DNA from: JACJWR01 sp964627505
GTDB taxonomy: Bacteria; Actinomycetota; Actinomycetes; S36-B12; UBA10799
Assembly (NCBI GenBank): GCA_964627505.1
Contig: CAZVKB010000004.1
Location: 5,162-69,161, forward strand
Direction: 5' to 3'
DNA: 64,000 bases
Below, one piece after another: positions 27,419-36,549 of this stretch. The notes beneath the pieces are model-generated. The model had not been told where the DNA came from. It ran no database searches and saw only the letters and a program-made list of their open reading frames with translations. The first letter of the stretch is position 1; every line of letters starts with the position of its first letter. The position numbers were made by a program, and so were the translations under genes.

Positions 27419-28612
27419 GTGGACTGGTTGTTGATTTCTGTTATTGCCATCGTTGCCCTCGCGTTACTTTTTGACTTCACAAACGGGTTTCACGACGCCG
27501 CCAACTCGGTCGGCACAGTTGTTGCCACGCGTGCCTTGCCGGCTCGGTATGCGCCGGCTTTCTCGGCGTTTTTCAACTTCGCGGCGTTGTTCATCGTTGG
27601 GACGGCAGTGGCCAACACCGTGGCGAAAACCGTGGACAAGGACGTGTCCAGCGTCGCGGTAATATTCGCGGCCCTCTTTGCCGCTGTGGTGTGGAACTAC
27701 CTCACGTGGTGGGTGGGGATGCCGTCCTCGTCCAGTCACGCCATCCTTGGCGGCTTGGTGGGGGCAGGCGTGGCGGCTGGCTTTCACAAAGGCATCGGTT
27801 TCGATGCCATCAATCTGGAGAGCGTGGAGAAAGCCCTGGTGGGGCTCATCGCCTCCCCCGCAGTGGCAATCGCGATCGCATTTATCGCGATGTACGTCAT
27901 TTTCCTGATCCAGAAAATCTTCAAGTGGCACGACAACCACACCGTCTTCAAGGGCCTACAACTCGTGGCGGCCGCGGGCTTGTCCTTTGGACACGGGGCC
28001 AACGATGCCCAGAAGACCATGGGCGTGATCGCCGCGTTGCTGCTGACCACCGGCTACATCGAAGCGGAAGGAAAGACCGTCGGCGTGCCCATGTGGGTGA
28101 AGATCGCCGCGTATTCCGCCATTGCACTTGGCACGCTCTGGGGCGGCTGGAAGATCATCGAAACGATGGGCTTGAAGCTGACCACCTTGCACGCCAACTC
28201 CGGCGCTGCCGCCAACATCGGATCCACCGTCGCCATCTTCGGCGCCACAAGTTTCGGCGCTCCGATTTCGACGACGCAAGCGGCTGCCAGTTCAGTCGTC
28301 GGCGCCGGCGTGGCCTCCGGAAAAGGTGCCAACTGGAAGGTTGTGGGGGAAATGGTGATCGCGTGGATCTTGACGATTCCCGCCGCTGGCCTGGTGGGAT
28401 TCATCCTCTATTGGCTCACCCAACTACCCACAGTACTGGCATGGATTGTGGTGGGTGCAATCGTGGTGGTGACAGGTGGGGCGATCATCTGGGCGATGCG
28501 CCACTCCATCCACGCCGATGATGTGGAAGCCGAAATTCCCTCCGAGGAAGAACTCGACGTGACCGAAGTCGAGCTGCACCCGCACCTCAAAGGCAGCGGA
28601 CCAGTGCATTGA
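27419..28612 (+). CDS. pit: Low-affinity inorganic phosphate transporter (PiT family)
   Basis: The 397-aa membrane protein has the duplicated PiT signature: FDFTNGFHDAANSVGTVVATRAL near the N-terminus and LSFGHGANDAQKTMG in the second half, with WNYLTWWVGMPSSSSHAILGGLVG and FGAPISTTQAAASSVVG at the inverted-repeat gates. It takes up phosphate (or metal phosphate) with protons. A charged C-terminal tail follows the last helix. It starts at GTG 27419 with AGGAAG upstream. No phoU-like gene is adjacent, unlike many pit loci. Confidence 0.93.
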   Translation: MDWLLISVIAIVALALLFDFTNGFHDAANSVGTVVATRALPARYAPAFSAFFNFAALFIVGTAVANTVAKTVDKDVSSVAVIFAALFAAVVWNYLTWWVGMPSSSSHAILGGLVGAGVAAGFHKGIGFDAINLESVEKALVGLIASPAVAIAIAFIAMYVIFLIQKIFKWHDNHTVFKGLQLVAAAGLSFGHGANDAQKTMGVIAALLLTTGYIEAEGKTVGVPMWVKIAAYSAIALGTLWGGWKIIETMGLKLTTLHANSGAAANIGSTVAIFGATSFGAPISTTQAAASSVVGAGVASGKGANWKVVGEMVIAWILTIPAAGLVGFILYWLTQLPTVLAWIVVGAIVVVTGGAIIWAMRHSIHADDVEAEIPSEEELDVTEVELHPHLKGSGPVH

Positions 28613-28709
28613 TCTGAACCCAGTTGACACTGCCGCACAGTGACCAACCATTCGCGGTGCCCGATCGCCAAATGTGGGTGAGGTACCAGCGGTGCGCTTG
28701 TCTTCTGCC

Positions 28710-28715
28710 CATAAT
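28710..28715 (+). promoter_or_regulatory. Leaderless -10 element (CATAAT)
   Basis: CATAAT, then 6 bases, then GTG 28722. This is a 5/6 match to TATAAT at the spacing seen for other leaderless starts here. Confidence 0.45.
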
Positions 28716-28721
28716 GATCCC

Positions 28722-29186
28722 GTGGACCCTGACCCGCCTGCCGCCGACGATGCGCAGCATCGCGCCGAGTCGACGGCCGAGTCTGCTGCATCAGAAGCGT
28801 CCGCTGGCGATCGGGAGAACCCCACCACCGAGACCGACGACCCGTTTGCTTCACCTCACACACTTCGCCAATGGTCGTTTCTACGCCGGATTCCCCCGCC
28901 GGTCCGCAAACCACTGGTCGTCGTCATGGGGGCGACGCTGATCGTCACCGGCATGTTGCTGGTGGTGTTGCCAGGACCCTTCACCTTGCCGCTGGTGATC
29001 GCCGGCGTTGCGATCCTCTCCACTGAGTTTGTCTGGGCGTCGCGGGTGTTTGCCGTTGGCCATCATCACACCCGCCGATTGCTCGCCAAAACCCGCAACC
29101 CGTGGGTGATGGCCGGCCTGATTGTGCTCGGCTTGGCGCTCGCCGCCACTGGCTATTCGGTGTTCGTCGCGCCACGCCTGAGCTAG
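28722..29186 (+). CDS. Small membrane protein of the PGPGW (TIGR02611-like) family
   Basis: The 154-aa protein has an acidic, low-complexity N-terminus (about 50 residues), then two or three hydrophobic segments with VVLPGPFTLPLVIAGVAIL in place of the PGPGW-type turn, and VMAGLIVLGLALAATGYSVFV. Function is unknown. GTG 28722 is chosen for the leaderless promoter. Upstream GTG codons at 28674 and 28692 (after GTGAGG) are alternatives. It ends 18 bases before the convergent TerC gene. Confidence 0.6.
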   Translation: MDPDPPAADDAQHRAESTAESAASEASAGDRENPTTETDDPFASPHTLRQWSFLRRIPPPVRKPLVVVMGATLIVTGMLLVVLPGPFTLPLVIAGVAILSTEFVWASRVFAVGHHHTRRLLAKTRNPWVMAGLIVLGLALAATGYSVFVAPRLS

Positions 29187-29203
29187 TTCTCCAGGACGTG
29201 CCG

Positions 29204-30301
29204 TTACCGACTGCGCTCCCCCGGCAACTCACCGATCCGGTGTGCGTCGGTCGTCTTCTCGTCAGCCGCATGTGCATCCGCCGCGCGGTCGTCCGTTGCG
29301 TGGTCGTGCGAACCGATAGCCGCCGGGTTTGGCTCTGTCTGACCTTCCGGTCCCGGCGCCGGGTCAGCGCCAGCGCTTGCAGTCGGGGCCAGGCCGGCCG
29401 TCGCACGCAGGCTCATCACCACACTGATGGCGATCACCACCACGACCACAGCCAAACTCAGCAAGGTCGGGATCTTGATGTCGAAGCCCAGCAGCACCAT
29501 CTTCACACCAACCCAGACCAGCACAATCGACAATCCGGTGGTGAGGTAGATGAAGCGATGCATCAGGTCAGCAAGCAGGAAGTACATGGCCCGCAAACCC
29601 AAGATGGCGAAGGCATTGGCCGTGAACACCAAGAAGGGCTCCTGGGTCACCGCGAAGATCGCCGGGATCGAATCCACCGCAAAAATCAGATCGGTGAATT
29701 CCACGAGCAGCAACACCAACAGCAGCGGCGTTGCCAGCCAGACCCCGTTGCGCCGCACCCACATCTTGCCGCCGGCGTAGTCGTCGGTGTGCGGCACTTT
29801 GCGTCGGAACCATGTCACCAGCCGCGATTTCCCGACGTCGTAATGCTCGTTGCGGGATCGGAACATCTTGTACCCGGTGAAGATCAGGAACGCACCGAAG
29901 ACGTACACGATGAACGACAGATTCGCGATCAGCACGGCACCGAGCGCGATGAAGGCCCCGCGCATCACCAGCGCACCGATCACCCCCAGGAACAGCACGC
30001 GGTGCTGATATTCGCGCGGCACTGCGAAGTAACTGAAGATCAATGCCCACACAAAGACGTTGTCCACAGCCAGCGACTTCTCGATGACATATCCGGAGAA
30101 GTATTGGCCGGCAATCTCACCGCCGTACAAGTACCACAGAATAGCCCCGAAGGCGACGCCCAGCGCCACCCAGACCGAAGACCACACTGCGGCCTCACGC
30201 ACCGAAATCACATGCGCCTTCCGGTGGGCGAACAGGTCGATGGCAAGCATCAACAGGATGATTCCCAGGACTGCAAACCAGGCCCAAAGCGGCACGTTCA
30301 C
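29204..30301 (-). CDS. TerC-family integral membrane protein
   Basis: The 365-aa protein has about eight hydrophobic helices and the TerC hallmarks: IEKSLAVDNVFVWALIF, GALVMRGAFIALG, and VEFTDLIFAVDSIPAIFAVTQEPFLVFTANAFAILGLRAMYFLL, with acidic residues inside membrane segments. Relatives export Mn2+ (MeeF/MeeY/Alx) or give tellurite resistance. The last 70 residues are a charged, His/Asp-rich tail. GTG 30301 has GAGGAG 6 bases upstream. I looked for a Mn-sensing yybP-ykoY leader in the 102-bp upstream gap and saw none. Confidence 0.9.
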   Translation of the reverse strand: MNVPLWAWFAVLGIILLMLAIDLFAHRKAHVISVREAAVWSSVWVALGVAFGAILWYLYGGEIAGQYFSGYVIEKSLAVDNVFVWALIFSYFAVPREYQHRVLFLGVIGALVMRGAFIALGAVLIANLSFIVYVFGAFLIFTGYKMFRSRNEHYDVGKSRLVTWFRRKVPHTDDYAGGKMWVRRNGVWLATPLLLVLLLVEFTDLIFAVDSIPAIFAVTQEPFLVFTANAFAILGLRAMYFLLADLMHRFIYLTTGLSIVLVWVGVKMVLLGFDIKIPTLLSLAVVVVVIAISVVMSLRATAGLAPTASAGADPAPGPEGQTEPNPAAIGSHDHATDDRAADAHAADEKTTDAHRIGELPGERSR

Positions 30302-30403
30302 GTAAACTCCTCAATCATGCGGAAGCCGCAAGTGGCCCGCGCAATACCGACATTGAATGGGTGAACTGGGAATCATGTGTATTTATTCCGCTGTTATGGA
30401 ACT

Positions 30404-30688
30404 ATGACAACCCGCCCCGCCCGCACCTGGACTTTCTTCAGTAACCACGGTCACGTCATGATCTTCCTGTCCGGACATCCCGATGCTCGCGTCCGCGACA
30501 TTGCCCACGCTGTGGGCATCACTGAGCGCGCAACCTCCGCGATCCTGCGCGATCTGGAAAACGCCGACTTCGTCACGGTCACGCGCGAAGGCCGACGCAA
30601 TCACTATCGGATTCACCCTGAACGCACCATGCGCCACCCGATGGAATCACACCGTGCCATCGGCGAGGTGTTGAACGTGTTCGGATAG
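30404..30688 (+). CDS. Small winged helix-turn-helix regulator
   Basis: The 94-aa protein is a single winged-helix domain: helix FFSNHGHVMIFL, helix-turn-helix RVRDIAHAVGITERATSAILRDLENADFVTV, and wing REGRRNHYRIHP. It resembles MarR/ArsR-like small regulators common in Actinobacteria. No metal-binding cysteine pair is present. It is divergent from terC and could control it, or the downstream ABC-like pair 35 bases away. ATG 30404 is used; the frame is open to 30377. Confidence 0.75.
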   Translation: MTTRPARTWTFFSNHGHVMIFLSGHPDARVRDIAHAVGITERATSAILRDLENADFVTVTREGRRNHYRIHPERTMRHPMESHRAIGEVLNVFG

Positions 30689-30709
30689 GACTGGCGGCAC
30701 CAACAGCAA

Positions 30710-30715
30710 TACCCT
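30710..30715 (+). promoter_or_regulatory. Leaderless -10 element (TACCCT)
   Basis: TACCCT, then 7 bases, then ATG 30723. Confidence 0.4.
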
Positions 30716-30722
30716 TGGCGCC

Positions 30723-31391
30723 ATGGCGACCTACCCCCAGCCCGCACCTCCGATCCCGCCGCTGGACGACCCGGCCACGTCGATTTCGGCGGTGTGGGAC
30801 AACGTCTCGGTCTCAATCCGCGGTCGACGGCTATTGCGCGGGTTCAGTCACACGGCTCGTGCTGGCGGCATTCTCGGGGTGATCGGTCCAAGCGGCTCCG
30901 ACTCCGACATCGTGTTGTCGACACTGGCGGCGCGTCGCCCGGCCACAGCGGGAAGCGTCACAATCGTCGGCGCCCCGCACAACGTCGCCATCGCTCGGCT
31001 GGTTAGTGCGCAGATTGACGATCCCCTCACAACTGTTGGGGAATCTCTGCGAGCTGTGACCCCGCGGACCCCGACAGCGAGCCCAACTGAGATTCAGGGT
31101 TGGGCCACCTTCACCTCCGGCAGCGTGGACCTCACCACTCGGCTCTGGGGCGAACTTGCGCCCGGTCAGCGCGTGCGCGCCGGCTTGGCCTGTGCCTTAG
31201 CCAGTGGCGCGACCGTGATTGCGGCCAATGCTGCCGACGTGAGTGTGCCAGCCGATATCGCCCGCACCTGGCAGGCCATCACCCAAGTCGCAGGTACCGG
31301 CAGGCTGGTGTTGGTCGGCTGGCCTACACCAATGGCCAACATGTCAGCCACAGCCACCATGTTGGCAGCCACAGTGGAGGTACCTCGATGA
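30723..31391 (+). CDS. Degenerate ABC-transporter-like ATPase domain protein
   Basis: The 222-aa protein follows the ABC ATPase outline (WDNVSVSIRGRRLLRGFSHTARAGGILGVIGPSGS, a GSVTIVGAP strand, LAPGQRVRAGLACALASGATVIAANA) but key residues are lost. The Walker A region reads GPSGSDSD (about residues 55-62) instead of GxSGxGKS/T, LSGGQ is LAPGQ, and the Walker B aspartate and glutamate are missing. It probably cannot hydrolyse ATP and may be a structural or regulatory partner. Its stop overlaps the start of the YhgE/Pip-like gene by 4 bases, so the two are coupled. Confidence 0.7.
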   Translation: MATYPQPAPPIPPLDDPATSISAVWDNVSVSIRGRRLLRGFSHTARAGGILGVIGPSGSDSDIVLSTLAARRPATAGSVTIVGAPHNVAIARLVSAQIDDPLTTVGESLRAVTPRTPTASPTEIQGWATFTSGSVDLTTRLWGELAPGQRVRAGLACALASGATVIAANAADVSVPADIARTWQAITQVAGTGRLVLVGWPTPMANMSATATMLAATVEVPR

Positions 31392-33214
31392 CCGCATCCG
31401 CCTATTTCGCCAGCATCCGCAGATGGTGGCGCTCCCCAATCGCCCGCCTCACCATCGTGGGTGCCGTGCTTGCGTCCGGGATCCTCGCTGGGATCATTTC
31501 GGCCGCCTTTGCCGACCCGCCAGCCCGCAGCGACCGCATTCCCGCCGCTCTGGTCAACGATGACCAACCTGTCAACGTGGAAGGTTTACAGGTACACGCC
31601 GGACCCGATCTAGTGCAGGCGGTCCTGGCCGCCGACGCCCTGGATTGGCGGGAAATGTCGTTGGCAGAGGCAGAATCTGCCCTCAACTCAGGCGCAGTTC
31701 TGGCGTTGCTGCACATTCCGACGGGGTACAGCGCCGCGATCGCGTCCATGGACAGCAGTGCACCGATTCAGGCAACTGCGGAGTTTCGCACCAACGATGC
31801 TACGAACTATTTCATGGGGCCCGCCACCGCGGCGGCTGTAATGTCAGTGGAAGAGACAATCAGCAATTCCGTAACGTTGAACTTCCTCGACGAGGTGTAT
31901 GCGGCCCTGCCCGAAGCCCGAGAGCAAGGCCAAGCCGCAGCGGTGGTGGTCGGCCAACTGGTCACTGACATCAACAACACCGCGACAGTGGCCCAGTCTG
32001 CGGCAACCGCTGCAACCGAAGCCGCCACCGCCAGCCAACAGGCGGCAACGAGCATCACAGAAGCCACTGGGGTGGCTGATCAGTCGGCCACCCAAGCTGC
32101 CGACTTAGCCGCGAGCACAACTGCGGCTGCTGGCAGCGCCACCGCGGTTCTGGCTGGCGCAAAATCTGTGGATGCCAGCCTGCAAACATTGCAGAACGAT
32201 CTCACCAGCAAGGGGCTCACCGATGCTGCTGCCGCAGTCGGGGCTACCCGGACCAACCTGACGACTTCCGTCACCACTCCCGCCGAAACATTGACTGCCC
32301 AAACCGCCGCAGATGCCACCAAAGCCGGGCAACTCAATGCCCAGACCGCCGCGGTGCCCCCACTGTTGGCACAAGCGGCGACGCAAACCGCGCAAGCCGT
32401 GGGTCAAGGTCAGTCTGCAGCCGCTGCTGCACAAACGATCAGCACCACTTTGAGCACACAAGTCGCGCCAGCGGCGGCCGGCCTCCAGAACTCGCTCAAC
32501 GCTGCCGCTGCCAAGGTTCCACCTGTGTCCGCCGAACAACGCGCGGCGTTTGCGCAAGTACTCGCTGCACCGGTCGCCATCACCACCACCGTGGCCAATG
32601 ACGTGGCTACTTTCGGCACCGGGATCGCCACCATGGTGCTGCCAGTGGCATTGGGCGTCGGGGCGCTGCTGCTGGTCTGGCTGCACCCTGGCCTGCATCG
32701 ACGGTTGCTCGCTGTCAGCGCCAGCAGTTGGCGGGTCGGTCTCACCACCTGGTTGCCGACACTCACCTGGAGTGCCGCGCAATCGGTGACAGCTGTGCTG
32801 CTTGTGGCGCTGTTCGGCGTCGCGGCCACCGCGTGGATCCCGCTGCTAGGCGTGCTCATCCTCACTGCTGCCGCGCTCGTGACTCTCACCGCATGGCTTC
32901 GGGCAGCATTCGGCGGCATCGGCTTGTACACCGCTGCTGTGTTGCTTGCGGTGCAGGCAGCGGCCAGTGGTGGGCTGTTCCCGAACCAAACGCTCGGACC
33001 AGTGTTCAATTGGCTGCACCCATTCCTACCGATGAGTTATGCCGCTGATGCCATTCGTCGCACCATCGCCGGCGGACCGCTGACGCCGTTCGTGTGGGTC
33101 GACGTCCTGGTATTAGCCGGATTCACTGCGATCGGTGTCGGGTTGTTGATCGCCACTGCACACTGGCGTACCAGCGGGCGCACCAGAGACCTGGAACCGC
33201 TACCGATGGGTTAA
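31388..33214 (+). CDS. YhgE/Pip-type membrane protein with long extracytoplasmic domain
   Basis: The 608-aa protein has one N-terminal membrane helix (about 20-42), an extracytoplasmic region of about 350 residues, and about six C-terminal helices (from about 395), ending with an ABC-2-like SYAADAIRRTIAGG. The first part of the outer domain (IPAALVNDDQPV, ALLHIPTGYSAAI, EFRTNDATNYFMGP) is like YhgE/Pip proteins. The rest is a long Ala/Thr/Gln-rich, probably helical repeat region. YhgE/Pip relatives include phage-infection protein Pip and EsaA of type VII secretion. It is co-translated with the degenerate ATPase. Confidence 0.75.
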   Translation: MTASAYFASIRRWWRSPIARLTIVGAVLASGILAGIISAAFADPPARSDRIPAALVNDDQPVNVEGLQVHAGPDLVQAVLAADALDWREMSLAEAESALNSGAVLALLHIPTGYSAAIASMDSSAPIQATAEFRTNDATNYFMGPATAAAVMSVEETISNSVTLNFLDEVYAALPEAREQGQAAAVVVGQLVTDINNTATVAQSAATAATEAATASQQAATSITEATGVADQSATQAADLAASTTAAAGSATAVLAGAKSVDASLQTLQNDLTSKGLTDAAAAVGATRTNLTTSVTTPAETLTAQTAADATKAGQLNAQTAAVPPLLAQAATQTAQAVGQGQSAAAAAQTISTTLSTQVAPAAAGLQNSLNAAAAKVPPVSAEQRAAFAQVLAAPVAITTTVANDVATFGTGIATMVLPVALGVGALLLVWLHPGLHRRLLAVSASSWRVGLTTWLPTLTWSAAQSVTAVLLVALFGVAATAWIPLLGVLILTAAALVTLTAWLRAAFGGIGLYTAAVLLAVQAAASGGLFPNQTLGPVFNWLHPFLPMSYAADAIRRTIAGGPLTPFVWVDVLVLAGFTAIGVGLLIATAHWRTSGRTRDLEPLPMG

Positions 33215-33248
33215 CTGCGGTCACGGTAGCCACGGGTGCGGACCTGGG

Positions 33249-35300
33249 TCAGAGGCTGCTCAACGCCGGCAGTTCCGCCCCCGGGATCGGGTCGAGCCCC
33301 ACCGCCAACAAGTGCGTGACGTCGCCCTCAGTTGCCGGGCTGCCCTGCCAGGTGGTGAGGTCGGCCAAAACCTTTCGTCGAGCTTCTTCGGGATCGGGTG
33401 CCTGGGCTGCTGCTGTCCAACGGCGGCGCAGTTCCCATGCGCGCTCTCGGGTCTGCAACGTCCATTTCAGGCGATTCATCTGCGTGGCGGTGGCTGGCAA
33501 ACGCCACACCTGGGAGATCGCGTCCGGCAGTACGATCCGGTAGTCGTGTCCCCCGCCCGCAAACACCCCGGGGGTCGGGGTGAGTGCGTTACCCATGTCG
33601 AAGAACGTGGCGAAAAACGTGGTCACCGGCGTCCACGACGTGCCTTTGGGCGCCCCGACCGGGCGTCGATCCGCCGGTCCGAGCCAGGCGGGACGCCGCC
33701 ACAGCACGTCGGCATCGAACTTGGGAATGGGATCGTCGCCGTTTTGCAGCAGCAGATAACGCACCTGGTCCCGTTCGTCCTCAGACAAGTTGACCCAGTC
33801 CATGATGGCGCGCGTGATGAAGACTGGGCCGGGACCCACCGGCGGTGGCGTCGCGATGCTGCGGTCACCCTCCAGTTGTTTCTTCCAGACCGTCGCGGCA
33901 GGCGTTCCGATCCAGAGTGCAGCTTCGATCCCCACACCTTCCAGCCCGAACAGCCCGGTGTCGCGGAACACCTCTTGGGACACCTGGGAGCCCAACGATT
34001 CGCCGAAAAGTAGGAACCTGGGACGATCCGCTGGCGCCATGTCGCGAATGCGGGCCATGATCCCGTCGAGCACCATGCGCGTCTGGTGCACACCTGCGGA
34101 CACTTTGCCCAACGAGAGCGCCGAGGGCAGCACGGAATACTGAATCGCCGCGCTGGCGCAGTCACCACCTGTGAGGTATTCGAGTGCCTCGCACGCCACG
34201 TAGTTGACGTATCCCGAACCCGTGGGCGAAAAGAGGGCGAAGACCTTGCGTTGCAGTGCACCAGTGCGATCGATTTCGGCCAGTAGTTGCGCCGCCCGGG
34301 ATTCTTCATCAGTCGCTGAGGCCAGTGCCGCGTACACCCTAATCGGCTGCTTCGCCCCAGAAATGCCCATGACGGCATCGATGCTCTCCGGACTGGGTGC
34401 CATGCTGAGCCAGCGGCGACCTTCCCGGCTCAACTGCGCCCACGGTATGCCGGATTCCGGGCACCCAGTCACGGTCGGCGAGGTCGGCGGCTGGGCGTGA
34501 CCGGGTTCGATCCCCTCGCCGCCCTTCTCCAACTTCGCTGACACCAGCGACACTCCCAACCAGCCCAATCCGTAGGTAGTGGCCAGCGCCCCAACCCGTC
34601 CGAAAGTGCGATGTTCCTCCGGGTTGCCTCCCAGCACCACCGCGGCCGCATGCGCGAAAGTCCTCGACAGTGCCACCTCGCCGTGGGCCAGAGCGTACGT
34701 CAAACCCGTCACGACGACACCGATCGTGGTTGCCTGGAGCGGGGCCACCGAACGCGTGGTGTCTTCGAAGTTCTTTCCGTCTTTGCCCTTGGCACCTACT
34801 TGAGCCTGCCAGGGCCGGGTGGCCAAGTAGGACCCCACGCCGGTGGTGGCAGCCGCAACCAACGTTTCCCACGGTCGATATCTGCTACCGAGCGACTTCT
34901 CCAAGCCGAGTGAGGCGACCCCTGCGGTTCCGGCTGCTGCCAAACTGCCTGCCGCCAGACGGGCGATGGAGCGCCGCGGTGGTTCGTGTTCCCGCCAACG
35001 CAGCGCTGTCGCTGCCCCAATTCCCAAGACCGCCGATGTGACATCAACCGCCAACAGGGCGCGACGGGACGCCGGCGTGCCCGAGAAGCGTCTGGCGATG
35101 GATCCCAGCAGTGAATGTCCGGCCGCCCCCCAGGCATAACCGGCGGCCGCCCCGACGCCGGTTATGACCGCTTGGTTGGTGGTATCGCGGGACAGCAGGC
35201 CCGGCTGATACGACCGGCCAGCGAGCACAGCGGCCACCAGCACGCCCGCTCGGGCGGAGTGGTCGAGGGTATCGGCAGCGATGACAACAGCATCTTCCAT
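33249..35300 (-). CDS. Membrane alpha/beta-hydrolase (Abhydrolase_9 family), copy 1
   Basis: The 683-aa protein has an N-terminal half with several hydrophobic segments (Abhydrolase_9 N-type) and a C-terminal alpha/beta-hydrolase half. The nucleophile elbow GESLG is near residue 430, preceded by YVNYVACEALEYLTGGDCASAAIQYS. GGGHDYRIVLPDAISQVW near the end likely brings the catalytic His. Substrate is unknown; membrane placement suggests a lipid or envelope ester. ATG 35300 with AGGA upstream is chosen; the frame is open to 35348. A paralogue lies at 45590-47566. Confidence 0.82.
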   Translation of the reverse strand: MEDAVVIAADTLDHSARAGVLVAAVLAGRSYQPGLLSRDTTNQAVITGVGAAAGYAWGAAGHSLLGSIARRFSGTPASRRALLAVDVTSAVLGIGAATALRWREHEPPRRSIARLAAGSLAAAGTAGVASLGLEKSLGSRYRPWETLVAAATTGVGSYLATRPWQAQVGAKGKDGKNFEDTTRSVAPLQATTIGVVVTGLTYALAHGEVALSRTFAHAAAVVLGGNPEEHRTFGRVGALATTYGLGWLGVSLVSAKLEKGGEGIEPGHAQPPTSPTVTGCPESGIPWAQLSREGRRWLSMAPSPESIDAVMGISGAKQPIRVYAALASATDEESRAAQLLAEIDRTGALQRKVFALFSPTGSGYVNYVACEALEYLTGGDCASAAIQYSVLPSALSLGKVSAGVHQTRMVLDGIMARIRDMAPADRPRFLLFGESLGSQVSQEVFRDTGLFGLEGVGIEAALWIGTPAATVWKKQLEGDRSIATPPPVGPGPVFITRAIMDWVNLSEDERDQVRYLLLQNGDDPIPKFDADVLWRRPAWLGPADRRPVGAPKGTSWTPVTTFFATFFDMGNALTPTPGVFAGGGHDYRIVLPDAISQVWRLPATATQMNRLKWTLQTRERAWELRRRWTAAAQAPDPEEARRKVLADLTTWQGSPATEGDVTHLLAVGLDPIPGAELPALSSL

Positions 35301-35363
35301 AGGCAGATCCTGCCATGACCACCTGATTCGTGGCTGTGCCCGCGCCAAACGGCGGGCGTCGAA

Positions 35364-35651
35364 CTAGAAGTTATTCGTGTAGTACCAGCCGTAGCCGAAC
35401 GTGTTGACGATCAATCCGATGATGCCCAGCACCATGCCCGCAGTGGCCATACCGCCATTGGTCGCCGTACCCATCTGGGCGGCTTTGCGACCTTGCACCC
35501 CCAGAATGATCGCCACGATACCCAAAATCAGGCCGCAGCAGAAGAAACTCAAGATGCCCGTGATCAGCGACCACAGACCCTTCTTGTTGTCAGCGTCTGA
35601 GGCGCCGAGCGCCGCGGCACCGTAGATCGGTGGGGGTGGCGGAGTAGACAT
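35364..35651 (-). CDS. DUF4190-like small membrane protein
   Basis: The 95-aa protein has a Pro-rich N-terminus, then two hydrophobic helices (about 28-50 and 65-90) with SLITGILSFFCCGLILGIVAIILGVQGRKAA and GMATAGMVLGIIGLIVN, the DUF4190 pattern. Function is unknown. It starts at ATG 35651 with AAGGATGG upstream, and lies 63 bases before the hydrolase start on the same strand. Confidence 0.78.
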   Translation of the reverse strand: MSTPPPPPIYGAAALGASDADNKKGLWSLITGILSFFCCGLILGIVAIILGVQGRKAAQMGTATNGGMATAGMVLGIIGLIVNTFGYGWYYTNNF

Positions 35652-35780
35652 GGCACCATCCTTGTCTCAATCGGCAGTCGGCCCTGTGCGCGACTTGTTG
35701 GTGTGGGCAACCTAGCGCAGCGCGCGCAGGATTTCCGGGCCACACGCGTTTCTCGGGCAAGTGACCTTGCACGCACCGGC

Positions 35781-35786
35781 TACCGT
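35781..35786 (+). promoter_or_regulatory. Leaderless -10 element (TACCGT)
   Basis: TACCGT, then 6 bases, then ATG 35793. It decides the start codon of the following gene. Confidence 0.5.
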
Positions 35787-35792
35787 GCACAG

Positions 35793-36500
35793 ATGGCTGG
35801 TCCCGGTGCTCTGCTTGTTCTGACGGCCTACCTCGCCTGGGGCATCGCCACCAGCCCGCTGCCGATCGCCGGGGTGGCAGTGATGCTGCTCTCCGATCGC
35901 GCCAAACGCACGGCAACTGCGTTCACCGCCGCCTGGTGGATGTGTCAACTCGTGGCTATCTCGGTCTTCGCGGTTGTCGCCCACTACTTGCTGGCGATGC
36001 ACGTCACAACCGATGAGCGCCGCGCCTTGGCCACCGCACTGGCGGTGCTCGGCGTCGCCATGGCCTTCGCAGGTGTCGTCGCAGTTTTGTGGGAACGTTG
36101 GCGACCCAACCCGAATTCCGGCGCCCATACCCGCGCCTTCTTGGCTCGCGCCCAAGTCGCCGGCCCGAGAGATGCAGTGGGGATGGCCTTAGCTACCAGC
36201 CTGTTCAACATCACCAATCTGCCGTACTGGGTGAGCATCGGGCTGTTGATCGAACGCAGTCATGCGGAACTCGCAACTAAGGTGGCGGTTGTCCTCATCA
36301 CCTCGCTGGTGGCGAGCTCAACATTCTTGGTCATCACTGCGGCCGTACTGCTCACCGGAAACCGTCTGCAGCATCGCCTGGAATCGGGAAGGGACTTTCT
36401 GGTCCGGCACTCCGGTGGGGTGGTGCCAAGTTTCTTGATCATCAGCGGACTCGTCCTCATCGTGCTCGCTGGGATGGACCTCGGCTGGTGGCATCTGTGA
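35793..36500 (+). CDS. GAP/Sap-family (sulfolipid-addressing-like) membrane protein
   Basis: The 235-aa protein has six hydrophobic helices in the GAP-family (Sap) arrangement: AWGIATSPLPIAGVAVMLLSDRAKRTATAF at the N-terminus and MALATSLFNITNLPYWVSIGLLI in the middle. Relatives in mycobacteria help export sulfolipids and glycopeptidolipids. Here the cargo is unknown. ATG 35793 is set by the leaderless -10; an in-frame extension to 35703 lacks support. Confidence 0.72.
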   Translation: MAGPGALLVLTAYLAWGIATSPLPIAGVAVMLLSDRAKRTATAFTAAWWMCQLVAISVFAVVAHYLLAMHVTTDERRALATALAVLGVAMAFAGVVAVLWERWRPNPNSGAHTRAFLARAQVAGPRDAVGMALATSLFNITNLPYWVSIGLLIERSHAELATKVAVVLITSLVASSTFLVITAAVLLTGNRLQHRLESGRDFLVRHSGGVVPSFLIISGLVLIVLAGMDLGWWHL

Positions 36501-36549
36501 TCCGTCCCCCTTGGTATGAACTCAGCGGCCATGGGGAACAATAGCCAAC

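Noticed and set aside
30302..30403. Possible Mn-sensing yybP-ykoY riboswitch upstream of the TerC gene
   Set aside because: The 102-bp gap shows none of the conserved loop sequences and holds a divergent promoter region instead.
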